A stretch of 7,512 bases of DNA from Flavobacteriales bacterium UBA5869 (GTDB lineage: Bacteria > Bacteroidota > Bacteroidia > Flavobacteriales_D > Crocinitomicaceae), in contig DJFP01000189.1 of NCBI GenBank assembly GCA_002432565.1, positions 1-7,512 on the forward strand. The letters run 5' to 3'. Made by a program: the position numbers and the translations under genes. The notes below the pieces were generated by a model that searched no databases, was not told the origin of the DNA, and saw nothing but the letters and a program-made list of their open reading frames with translations. Every line of letters starts with the position of its first letter. Within the stretch, counting starts at the first letter, position 1. This document shows, one piece after another, positions 1 through 5,680 of the stretch.

Positions 1-10
1 CTCCTGCCAT
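1..10 (-). CDS. Start of the next CIS gene (partial, cut by window edge)
   Basis: The reverse complement of the first ten bases reads ATGGCAGGAG, a possible start codon followed by Ala-Gly. It lies in the same direction as the sheath gene and 134 bp beyond its stop codon. In Bacteroidota CIS loci the gene after a sheath is usually another sheath or an inner-tube protein, so the position fits a structural gene. Only three codons are visible, so this rests on context and the product cannot be named. Confidence 0.35.
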
Positions 11-33
11 GATTTCTTATTTTTAATTCTGTT

Positions 34-65
34 AATGTTCAAATGTTCAAATGTTCAAATGTTCA
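34..65. repeat. Four perfect tandem copies of an 8-bp unit
   Basis: The unit AATGTTCA occurs four times in a row without error (34-41, 42-49, 50-57, 58-65). It lies in the spacer between the sheath stop codon and the putative next start at 10, ending about 24 bp upstream of that start. Perfect short tandem repeats are prone to slippage. Changes in copy number here would alter the leader length of the next gene, not its reading frame. Confidence 0.9.
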
Positions 66-130
66 GGCTTCGGCTACGCTCAGCCTGCTTTGATAATTCT
101 AAGGACACTGAGCGGAGTCGAAGTGACCTT
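64..130. repeat. Pair of inverted CTTCGnCTnCGCTCAG palindromic elements
   Basis: CTTCGGCTACGCTCAG lies at 68-83. The inverse CTGAGCGGAGTCGAAG lies at 108-123; its reverse complement CTTCGACTCCGCTCAG matches the first in 14 of 16 positions. Each copy is flanked by its own stem: CAGGCT (64-69) with AGCCTG (82-87), and AAGGACACT (101-109) with AGTGACCTT (122-130), the latter with one A/A mismatch. The two copies can also pair with each other into one long hairpin. The core resembles intergenic palindromes that I recall as dispersed in flavobacterial genomes. An attenuator or mRNA-processing role between sheath and next gene is inference. Confidence 0.75.
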
Positions 131-144
131 TTGATCTTGTTTAA

Positions 145-1692
145 TTAGCTTTTCTGCATTTGCTGCTGGAACGTAATCTCAATAAACTCAGCTGGTCTTG
201 AGATTGCAACCAAAATGGTAATACGCATAATCCCTTCCAGGATATCTTCCGGTGTCATGGTATCGCCAAGCCCGATATGCACACTGAATGCATCTTCCGG
301 AACTGCTCCTGCCAAACCACCGCGTTTCCAGATCCCGTTCAGGAAATTACTGATCATACTTTTCACGCTTACCCAGGTATTTGCAACGTTCGGTTCGAAA
401 ACATATGCTTTAGCTGCATTTTTGATGGATTCTTCTAGCATGATCATGGTTCTGCGTACGTTCATGTATCTCCAGTCAAGCGAGTTTCCGTCCAGTGTAC
501 GTGCTCCCCAAACTTTGATCCCGTCACCTACGAAGTAACGAATAGCATTTACTGCCTTACCGTTCATAGGAACATTCAGGTCCTCCTGGTCGCTGAAAGA
601 AATACTTACAGTCGGACTGATTACGTTTGCCACTCCGATGTTTGCCGGTGCTTTCCAAACTTCTTTTGTTCCGTCAACCAGGGTGTAAATTCCTGCCATT
701 GCCGAAGCTGGCGGCAACAGGTTGATGATCAAAAGCATTTCACGCATTAATTCGCTGTAAATGGAAGAGTGGCGAGCTAATACTTTGTGTGCTGTTTTAA
801 GATCCAGATCCAGTTTTGTGAAGTCATCTGTTTTATCGACTGCATTCAACATTTCAAAATAACTATTCACATTGGCTGTAGTAACTTTCTCGATAAATTC
901 TGTCAGTTTTCCTGCTTTATCCTCTGCCGTAAGAAGCGCAGCAATAGCATCCGGATCACTGAAATTCAGGAAACTGATGTCGTTGTCGGAAACAATCGAT
1001 GTATTTAACCAAGGGTAGTAAACCGCTCCGTAATCCAGGAATTCGGTACCGATCTTTTCACGGAAATTTTTCACATTCTCGCTTCTGGTATCCTTGAATC
1101 CGTCGAACACATCAAAAATGGCTACGCGGTTCTTCATCTGTCCTCCGCAGTGAGACAATGTCTTAACCTGAACATTGGCACAGCTGTCAACCGTACTTAA
1201 GTAAACAGCTTCCGGTACCAGTACCATTGTTGGTTCTTCTTCTTTCAAGAGGGTGTCGATCCCGTTTTTCAACTTTTCTTCGTCCAACCCGCCTGTATAT
1301 CCTTCACCAACTGAAACAATGTAGCATGGTCCACCGCCGTTTGCAAAGAAAAAACGCATTTGATAGTAGAAGTTAAACTTGTCACCTTCCCGTTGAACAG
1401 TGTATTTCGCACCGTTGAGCGATAAAGTTGCGACTCCCAGTTGCTCATCACCATCGGCACCGTCTGCGGCTGGAGTTGTGCTGAATTTTGGAACCGGAGC
1501 TCCTCCGAAATACTGCATAAACTCAGCTAACGAACTGATTTTCCATGGCTTGTTTAATAAAGATTTGTTTCCGTCTTTGGCAAACTCGGTGTAACCTATA
1601 AATGCAGGTACCGCAGTTGCAGCCTCGACAACGGAATTAGGGAACGCGTTCTTTTCGACGATGTATACCCCAGGTGTTTTCATTGTACTCAT
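145..1692 (-). CDS. Contractile tail sheath protein of a CIS
   Basis: A 515-aa phage-type tail sheath subunit, which polymerises around the inner tube and contracts to drive it into a target. The N-terminus carries the family's opening TPGVYIVEKNAF (residues 6-17). NGGGPCYIVSVG (118-129) is typical of Bacteroidota CIS sheaths. The C-terminal domain has WGARTL (395-400), YMNVRR (409-414), RGGLAGAVPEDAF (457-469), the G-DTMTPEDI segment and the closing RPAEFIEI (499-506). Length and full-length motifs indicate an intact gene. The start is at 1692, 21 bp after the stop of the preceding gene; an alternative in-frame ATG is three codons downstream (MKTPGVY). No strong ribosome site is visible, which is usual in Bacteroidota. 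A phage-like sheath instead of a VipA/VipB pair places the locus with eCIS/T6SSiv-type systems. Confidence 0.95.
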   Translation of the reverse strand: MSTMKTPGVYIVEKNAFPNSVVEAATAVPAFIGYTEFAKDGNKSLLNKPWKISSLAEFMQYFGGAPVPKFSTTPAADGADGDEQLGVATLSLNGAKYTVQREGDKFNFYYQMRFFFANGGGPCYIVSVGEGYTGGLDEEKLKNGIDTLLKEEEPTMVLVPEAVYLSTVDSCANVQVKTLSHCGGQMKNRVAIFDVFDGFKDTRSENVKNFREKIGTEFLDYGAVYYPWLNTSIVSDNDISFLNFSDPDAIAALLTAEDKAGKLTEFIEKVTTANVNSYFEMLNAVDKTDDFTKLDLDLKTAHKVLARHSSIYSELMREMLLIINLLPPASAMAGIYTLVDGTKEVWKAPANIGVANVISPTVSISFSDQEDLNVPMNGKAVNAIRYFVGDGIKVWGARTLDGNSLDWRYMNVRRTMIMLEESIKNAAKAYVFEPNVANTWVSVKSMISNFLNGIWKRGGLAGAVPEDAFSVHIGLGDTMTPEDILEGIMRITILVAISRPAEFIEITFQQQMQKS

Positions 1693-1713
1693 ATTTGGAT
1701 TTATTGTATTGAT

Positions 1714-2427
1714 TTATAAATAGATGTAACTTGTTATAGTGTCCTTCGGACTGAAGGGTGAAAGCACATTTACACGAGGAAAATCGGGGAGTCTGCTTAA
1801 CAGGTTCTCGCCGCTTTTTCGCAATTCCCACAAATGAAACTGGTACTCGCTTTTTTGCTTCAAAGGCAGTGTTTCGGATGAAACAAATCGGTAGAGTATT
1901 CTTTCGGTTCCCGGAAGTTTGAGTTCCTCAGCATCTTTAAAGAGCACTTTCTCGCGCTGTTCGCGGATTTCCAATGGTCCCATGGAATAATTTTGAGAAG
2001 GGAAGACCAGGAATTCCACGTGTTTCAATTGGCTTTTTAATTGAATTTCGATGGTTTCCGTTTCTGATGATTTTAAACGTGTTTCGCTTACCGGAATCGT
2101 GAGTGTTTTCCAAATCCCGTTCTTGTTATAATTGTTCAATGACCACCCGGCTTGGGAAACGGCATCCTGATCCGTGTAATAATAGAATTCCTTTTGTGTG
2201 GTTTTGAAATAGAAGTTCAGAATAGTCTCTTCATCCAGCAGGATTTGATCTTCTCCGATTACGAACCAGGTGCGTTGATCATGTTGTTTAAAGATGAGTC
2301 CGGCTTTGTTAAGGACTGTTTTAGTCGCAGTATCGGGTTCAAGCATTAAACCGCATTGTTCCTTATCAAAATATTCATGAAGCACCACTAATTTCAACCA
2401 GATCCGATATGTCCCCTGCCAGCTCAT
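1714..2427 (-). CDS. Unrecognised CIS-linked protein, 237 aa
   Basis: I place the start at 2427: this ATG overlaps the TGA stop of the preceding DUF4255 gene as ATGA, a classic translational-coupling junction. The same frame is open to an ATG at 2517, but using it would overlap the DUF4255 gene by 94 bp and add 30 basic, low-quality residues. The protein begins MSWQGTYRIWLKLVVLHEYF, is rich in charged and aromatic residues, and shows no signal peptide, membrane segment or catalytic motif that I recognise. It lies between a tail-terminator-type gene and the sheath gene, 21 bp before the latter, so a structural or assembly role near the tail cap or sheath is a reasonable inference. The AlgoCIS-type systems of Bacteroidota have a cap-adaptor component, but I cannot show homology to it here. 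Confidence 0.85.
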   Translation of the reverse strand: MSWQGTYRIWLKLVVLHEYFDKEQCGLMLEPDTATKTVLNKAGLIFKQHDQRTWFVIGEDQILLDEETILNFYFKTTQKEFYYYTDQDAVSQAGWSLNNYNKNGIWKTLTIPVSETRLKSSETETIEIQLKSQLKHVEFLVFPSQNYSMGPLEIREQREKVLFKDAEELKLPGTERILYRFVSSETLPLKQKSEYQFHLWELRKSGENLLSRLPDFPRVNVLSPFSPKDTITSYIYL

Positions 2428-2972
2428 TGTAGTTCGGTATTGGTGTTTGGTTGAGATACAGCATAAGAAATATCGGTGATTTCGTTGCCTGTAATCTCTG
2501 TTCCGCGAATCTTGCAAACAACGGAAGGATAATAATTCTCACCGGAAATGCTCCACAGGTTGGAGAGTTCATGCATGCTCAGGTTCATGATTTCCAGGGT
2601 GAGCTTTTTGCCTTCGTCACCCGTAAGGATGATCTGGTTCCGCTGGATAAACGACATCACCCCGGAAAGCAGCCGGATCGATTCTTCGTATTGTTTTTCC
2701 TGGAAAATTACCGAGATCATTACGTGCAGGTTAATCCATATTGGCGGGTTTACAGACCCGAATGAAGCATCAGAAATTCCACGGAGCGGAGTGTAAGTGC
2801 TGATTACGGTTTCCCGTTCCACACCGATCAGTGAAATAGCTACGCGGTTGGGAAATGACTTCGCAGGATCTTTCACGGGAGAAATGAACACAATGTCTTC
2901 CGTTAACCTGAAACGAATCTTCAAGTAGTCATTTAGTTGCCCGGAAAGCATTTGCAGTGCTTCGAAAATCAT
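2424..2972 (-). CDS. DUF4255 (Pvc16-type N-terminal) tail terminator/cap protein
   Basis: A 182-aa protein with DUF4255 features. It opens MIFEALQMLSGQLNDYLK (1-18), followed by VFISPVKD (28-35), PNRVAISLIGVERE (41-54), the core NPPIWINLHVMISVIF (75-90) and YEESIRLLSGVMSFIQ (95-110). Family members (Pvc16/Afp16-like) cap the tube and sheath at the end far from the baseplate and control tail length. The Photorhabdus homologues are longer; roughly 180-200 aa is what I would expect in Bacteroidota CIS loci, so it looks complete. The stop shares bases with the start of the next gene (ATGA), indicating co-translation. A 61-bp gap separates it from the upstream HTH gene, and a possible promoter lies in that gap. 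Confidence 0.92.
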   Translation of the reverse strand: MIFEALQMLSGQLNDYLKIRFRLTEDIVFISPVKDPAKSFPNRVAISLIGVERETVISTYTPLRGISDASFGSVNPPIWINLHVMISVIFQEKQYEESIRLLSGVMSFIQRNQIILTGDEGKKLTLEIMNLSMHELSNLWSISGENYYPSVVCKIRGTEITGNEITDISYAVSQPNTNTELQ

Positions 2973-2990
2973 AACTCAGCGAATAGGTAA

Positions 2991-3023
2991 CAAATAAATC
3001 AAGCTTACAAGGATACACTCGAA
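2991..3023 (-). promoter_or_regulatory. Candidate Bacteroidota promoter for the CIS operon
   Basis: On the minus strand TTTATTTG (2991-2998) matches the -7 consensus TAnnTTTG at all but the second position. TTCG (3020-3023) sits 21 bp upstream as a poor -33 box. Transcription would start a few bases upstream of the DUF4255 ATG at 2972, giving a short leader. The match is imperfect and both elements are short and AT-rich, so readthrough from the HTH gene is equally possible. Confidence 0.25.
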
Positions 3024-3033
3024 TGGCGAAGTT

Positions 3034-3423
3034 TTATTTCGCGATGTATCTTTTCTTGATTTTGAATAATACGTCCCCGAGGATGGCCCGCTGATCGGGT
3101 TTTAAATGACGGGAGGCAATATTACATACGTTTTCAAGAAGGTCCAGTTCGGAAACATTCAGGTGCTGGTAACCGAATTGATAGTCGGCATCTCTGTAGA
3201 AATACGCTTTCCGTTTCTGACAATATTCAATAGGAGCAAAAAAGCCCAGAAAGGTGTCATCTTTCATCGAGTTCAGATCCAGCTGAATGGTACGCTGGGA
3301 AACTTCATACCCGAGATTTCTTTTGCAGGTTTCAGCAATGGCAGAAGTTTTTACATAAGTATGCTTCCGAAGAAGTTCATCGATAACCGCATAGCGGGCT
3401 ATGGCAAATTTGTTTTGAGGCAT
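3034..3423 (-). CDS. Short DeoR/WYL-type HTH protein without a WYL domain
   Basis: A 129-aa protein whose N-terminal half matches the winged-helix region of Bacteroidota WYL-domain regulators: MPQNKFAIARYAVIDELL (1-18), then a helix-turn-helix ending in VSQRTIQLDLNSMK (about 41-54), the wing FFAPIEYCQKRKAYFY and the DADYQF stretch. A leucine-rich tail (LNVSELDLLENV onward) follows and the protein stops. A normal WYL regulator continues for about 200 residues with the ligand-binding WYL fold. Only 61 bp separate this stop from the DUF4255 gene, so nothing of that domain remains downstream. It is either a stand-alone DNA-binding protein dedicated to the CIS locus or a truncated relic. The clean frame and coherent tail favour a working small protein. 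It is the first gene of the CIS direction and probably regulates it (inference). Confidence 0.82.
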   Translation of the reverse strand: MPQNKFAIARYAVIDELLRKHTYVKTSAIAETCKRNLGYEVSQRTIQLDLNSMKDDTFLGFFAPIEYCQKRKAYFYRDADYQFGYQHLNVSELDLLENVCNIASRHLKPDQRAILGDVLFKIKKRYIAK

Positions 3424-3442
3424 GTTGTAATGAATAGTGTAA

Positions 3443-3531
3443 TTCCATTGGATATAAACAGGAAATTTTGCCAGAGATCACTGGGTACGCAAGAGTTGTG
3501 AAATGTGGTAAACTGGTCTTTTCCATTGGAA
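3443..3531. promoter_or_regulatory. Paired TTCCATTGGA motifs, candidate operator
   Basis: TTCCATTGGA occurs at 3443-3452 and again, identical, at 3521-3530, 78 bp apart start to start. Each copy is a near-palindrome around a central T; the second extends to TTCCATTGGAA. They lie 20 and 98 bp upstream of the HTH start codon at 3423. Two spaced palindromes in front of a DNA-binding protein gene fit an autoregulatory operator pair. This is inference from position and symmetry only. Confidence 0.4.
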
Positions 3532-3704
3532 TTATCGAGTGAACAGTGAGTGATAAAGGTAGTAATAGTTTAATACGAAGGGTGTTTTTTGAAAAAAAAA
3601 TGCAAATTTCTAACAGATCAACTAAAAAATTATCATTGGTTAAGTTGCTGATTACCAGTGGTGAATAATCTTGAATATGTGCGTTTAATTTATTTCCTAG
3701 CCTG

Positions 3705-3725
3705 AAAAACAAGGGTTACCCCTTG
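3705..3725 (-). terminator. Intrinsic terminator for the DUF72 gene
   Basis: Read on the minus strand, CAAGGG-GTAA-CCCTTG forms a 6-bp stem closed by a GNRA-type GTAA tetraloop (3710-3725). TTTTT follows directly (3705-3709). It lies 82 bp past the DUF72 stop codon and before the CIS genes begin, so it insulates the CIS locus from DUF72 transcription. Confidence 0.8.
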
Positions 3726-3742
3726 CTAATTAGCAATAACAG

Positions 3743-3808
3743 AATTATCAATTATCAAGAATTTGTGTGAAACGAACTTGATAATTAACTCATTAACAGC
3801 TGATAATT
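3743..3808. repeat. AATTATCA inverted-repeat cluster
   Basis: AATTATC occurs twice in tandem (3743-3756) and the inverse TGATAATT occurs at 3779-3786 and 3801-3808, the last overlapping the DUF72 stop codon. AATTATCAAG (3750-3759) and CTTGATAATT (3777-3786) form a perfect 10-bp stem around a 17-nt loop. Between this cluster and the terminator stem lies a 10-bp palindrome, GCTAATTAGC (3725-3734). The hairpin lies between the DUF72 stop and its terminator, so it may protect the 3' end of the mRNA. Confidence 0.65.
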
Positions 3809-4718
3809 ACCCAAAAAGGTCTCCCGTTGTTTCGATTAGTTTGGGCGCTTCTAGTGACAAACCACAGGTTTTGTTCAATTCCCGGATTAAGTAATCGGTT
3901 AATTGCGGCGTATATAATTCGTCCGGCTGGTGCATGTAAAAATGGATTTCCCGGATGTCTTTCTGCAGCCATGATTTGATCCGTTTTATCCAGTCGTCAA
4001 TGCGTTCGTAGTCCGTTGTGTGCAATCCGTTTCCTACAAAGCGAATAAACGTTGCTGGTGATGTTACTTCCATGTGCGCGCAATCTCTTCTTCCTGAGAC
4101 ATCTGTGATTACCGACCCGATCGACAACTCATAGAGTGTTTGGAAAAGATCTTCTCGAATTTGGGGATTCCCGAACCAATCCGGGTGACGGACTTCTACG
4201 GTAACAGCAATGTCTTTCGGCAGTTTTTGTAAATAGGAGAAAAGAGCATCCCGGCGCTGGGGACCGAACTTTTCACTTAACTGCAGGAACATCGGTCCCA
4301 AATGTTCCCCGAAATTCATCACAGAATCCAGGAAACGGTCTGTGTCGGCATGTGCTTTGGAACTCGAAAGATCGCTGTAATGGCTGATAGACTGCGGAAA
4401 TTTAGGACAAAATTTAAAATCGGTTCCTTTTGCTTTTTCCGCCCATTTTTGAATGGTTGCTGCCGGATAGATTTGGTAATGCGTCGTATTGAGCTCAATC
4501 CCATTGAAATTACGGATGTAGTAGTCCAGGAATTCGGATTCTTTGGTTTTCGCCGGATAGATCAGTCCGACCCATTCTTTTCGGCCCCATTTGGCACCGC
4601 CAACGAACAATTTGGGTTGTTGAGCAGCCGGTTTTAATGCTTTTGTGAAAACTCCGTCCTCCGGCAGGTGAAAATTTACCTTGTCCAGCAAACTGCGATC
4701 AATTTTTCCGAATTCCAT
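3807..4718 (-). CDS. DUF72 (YecE-like) TIM-barrel protein
   Basis: A 303-aa protein with all the usual DUF72 motifs: VGGAKWGRKEW (39-49), matching the family's G-WxxxxW opening; ELNTTHYQIYP (75-85), the equivalent of EhNxxFYxxP; KFCPKFPQSISH (102-113); LGPMFLQLSEKFGP (140-153); VEVRHPDWF (174-182); and FIRFVGN (224-230). The family has a TIM-barrel fold with a conserved acidic and aromatic pocket; its biochemical function is not settled. Length is slightly above the usual 240-290 aa because of about 35 extra N-terminal residues. No signal peptide is visible, so it is likely cytoplasmic. It is monocistronic: a strong terminator follows and the upstream neighbour is divergent. Confidence 0.93.
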   Translation of the reverse strand: MEFGKIDRSLLDKVNFHLPEDGVFTKALKPAAQQPKLFVGGAKWGRKEWVGLIYPAKTKESEFLDYYIRNFNGIELNTTHYQIYPAATIQKWAEKAKGTDFKFCPKFPQSISHYSDLSSSKAHADTDRFLDSVMNFGEHLGPMFLQLSEKFGPQRRDALFSYLQKLPKDIAVTVEVRHPDWFGNPQIREDLFQTLYELSIGSVITDVSGRRDCAHMEVTSPATFIRFVGNGLHTTDYERIDDWIKRIKSWLQKDIREIHFYMHQPDELYTPQLTDYLIRELNKTCGLSLEAPKLIETTGDLFG

Positions 4719-4835
4719 GGACTAAAAATACTTAAAATTAGATGGTTTTGAACATAGTAAACAGAGGATTTGTAAGTAGAATAACGGAAACCTGATGTTA
4801 AGGGAATATTAAATCCCGGAACTGTTAAAAAGTTC

Positions 4836-4849
4836 TTTACCAGGGTAAA
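4836..4849. repeat. Palindrome TTTACC-AG-GGTAAA between divergent genes
   Basis: A 6-bp inverted repeat with a 2-bp centre lies near the middle of the 218-bp gap between the DUF72 gene (start 4718, minus) and the 97-aa gene (start 4937, plus). A wider 7-bp pair, GTTAAGG (4797-4803) and CCTTAAC (4859-4865), encloses it. The rest of the gap is AT-rich, with only weak promoter-like boxes such as TAACTTTC at 4862-4869 on the plus strand. It may be an operator for either promoter, but chance symmetry in AT-rich DNA is possible. Confidence 0.35.
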
Positions 4850-4936
4850 AAATAAAAGCCTTAACTTTCCGGTGTAATCAAAAAACAGCAGATTGAAATT
4901 TACCCGTTAATTGGCTGAAAATAAAAATGTTGTGTT

Positions 4937-5230
4937 ATGGCTATACCAGTTAGACTTGTCAAGGATTTGATCGAATTCTCTGACATTATTCCGGACCTTC
5001 AGGGAATCGGTGTAAAAGTGTTCTCTTACTGTAAAATCAGGGACATTCAATGGTTGGGACAAGATATCATCAAAAGTGTAGAGATCGTTCAATACCGGAA
5101 TTTGGAGGATTATTTCAGCGAAGGAGCAGGTGACCCCGTTTTCCGCTCATTCGGAAGAACGAACCTGCCGGATGAAATCCGCTTTTTTATTGATCAAAAG
5201 GAGAAGTATCCTTCTTTGTTTGTGAACTAA
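4937..5230 (+). CDS. Unrecognised small protein, 97 aa
   Basis: A complete small frame from ATG 4937 to TAA 5230. Codon use (GAT, GAA, AAA, GGA, TTC, ATC) matches the neighbouring genes, which supports a real gene. The product MAIPVRLVKDLIEFSDIIPD... has alternating hydrophobic and charged stretches, no membrane segment or signal peptide, and no domain that I recognise. The C-terminal half is acidic and aromatic (EDYF, RFFIDQKEKYP). It is transcribed away from the DUF72 gene. The downstream membrane-type frame opens at its last codon, so the two may form one unit. Function unknown. Confidence 0.7.
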   Translation: MAIPVRLVKDLIEFSDIIPDLQGIGVKVFSYCKIRDIQWLGQDIIKSVEIVQYRNLEDYFSEGAGDPVFRSFGRTNLPDEIRFFIDQKEKYPSLFVN

Positions 5231-5369
5231 ACATACTTGTATCGGAACAACCCTTACTTATTGGAAAATCTTCGTTACTATTTCGTTTATAGCAATTAAT
5301 TGTTTTGCAATTAATCTGCAATCTGAGCATTGGGTTTCTTTTGCTAAAGGAATTTTATTCTTATCGGAT

Positions 5370-5555
5370 TTGACGGCTCAGGAGCAATTGGATTTAATTA
5401 AAAACACCTGTTTTTGGACGGTTCCTATTTTGTCCATGTTGCTGCTTCTAACCAGGAATCAATATATGATTATCGTTATTGTTACACTGATGGTTGTCAA
5501 TTCTCTCCTGGTATTTCCTTTCAGGTATGTGGAAGATCTTACAATGAGTTTTTAA
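5370..5555 (+). CDS. Small hydrophobic membrane protein, start uncertain or degraded
   Basis: The only usual start codon near the front of this frame is TTG at 5370, giving 61 aa with two hydrophobic segments (FWTVPILSMLLLL and MIIVIVTLMVVNSLLVF). The same frame is open back to 5226, just after a TGA at 5223-5225, for 109 codons in all. The upstream part encodes a third hydrophobic stretch (IFVTISFIAINCFAINL, about 5268-5318) with protein-like codon use, yet contains no ATG, GTG or TTG. No ribosome site fits the TTG: AAAGGA at 5346-5351 is 18 bp away. Either translation starts at a rare codon or by coupling to the 97-aa gene, or this is the remnant of a membrane protein that lost its start. 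The family is not recognised. Confidence 0.4.
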   Translation: MTAQEQLDLIKNTCFWTVPILSMLLLLTRNQYMIIVIVTLMVVNSLLVFPFRYVEDLTMSF

Positions 5556-5617
5556 GCTAAATCCTTTCTTGTTTTAGAGATACAATAAGAACTCATTTCC
5601 CAAAAAGTGATAAAATT

Positions 5618-5633
5618 ATATACCAATCGGTAT
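5618..5633. promoter_or_regulatory. TetR operator, copy 1 (upstream of tetR-type gene)
   Basis: ATATACCAATCGGTAT, with ATACC/GGTAT arms around an AATC centre, lies 47 bp upstream of the TetR start. It is immediately upstream of or overlapping the -33 region of the promoter at 5652-5659. The identical 16-mer recurs at 6289-6304. The ATACCnnnnGGTAT form is typical of TetR-family operators, so autorepression is the likely role. Confidence 0.85.
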
Positions 5634-5651
5634 TTTATTAAAAAAATCACT

Positions 5652-5659
5652 TACATTTG
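5652..5659 (+). promoter_or_regulatory. Bacteroidota -7 promoter box for the TetR gene
   Basis: TACATTTG is a perfect match to the Bacteroidota -7 consensus TAnnTTTG. A start of transcription a few bases downstream would leave a leader of about 15 nt before ATG 5681. The -33 box is poor; a TTTT run at 5633-5636 is the nearest candidate. The TetR operator lies 18 bp upstream, so a bound repressor would block RNA polymerase. Confidence 0.65.
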
Positions 5660-5680
5660 CTTCGTAATTGAATACCATTC

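Larger units (their letters stand above)
3424..3806. other. 383-bp intergenic region upstream of the HTH/CIS genes
   Basis: No credible gene lies here. It is AT-rich, with a T6-G-A9 run at 3585-3600. From left to right it holds two TTCCATTGGA repeats (3443-3530), a weak minus-strand promoter-like pair (TACCTTTA at 3554-3561 with TTCG at 3576-3579, 14 bp apart, a poor match), the terminator at 3705-3725 and the AATTATCA inverted-repeat cluster at 3743-3808. It should contain the HTH gene's promoter, but I see no strong TAnnTTTG box on the minus strand. Confidence 0.7.

Noticed and set aside
215..538. Plus-strand open frame of 107 codons inside the sheath gene
   Set aside because: It is antisense to a strongly supported sheath gene and its translation has no coherent domain.
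2428..2517. 30-residue N-terminal extension of the 237-aa protein from an ATG at 2517
   Set aside because: It would overlap the well-supported DUF4255 gene by 94 bp; the extension is an out-of-frame reading of that gene, and the ATGA junction at 2424-2427 gives a clean start.
2451..2796. Two plus-strand frames (104 and 82 codons) opposite the DUF4255 gene
   Set aside because: They are antisense shadows of a conserved gene with full motifs.
3026..3042. GCGAA/TTCGC 5-bp stem over the HTH stop codon
   Set aside because: The stem is short with a 7-nt loop and no T-run, so it is not a credible terminator.
3106..3501. 131-codon plus-strand frame across the HTH gene
   Set aside because: It is antisense to the HTH gene, whose reading matches known WYL-type N-termini; no domain is visible in the alternative.
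3377..3712. 111-codon minus-strand frame upstream of the HTH gene
   Set aside because: It overlaps the HTH start out of frame, spans the AT-rich promoter region and repeats, starts inside the terminator region and has no protein-like pattern.
4302..4637. 111-codon plus-strand frame opposite the DUF72 gene
   Set aside because: It is antisense to DUF72, whose motifs cover the full length.
5558..5580. Possible terminator after the membrane-type frame (CTAAA...TTTAG)
   Set aside because: It is a weak 5-bp AT stem with a long loop and no U-tract.
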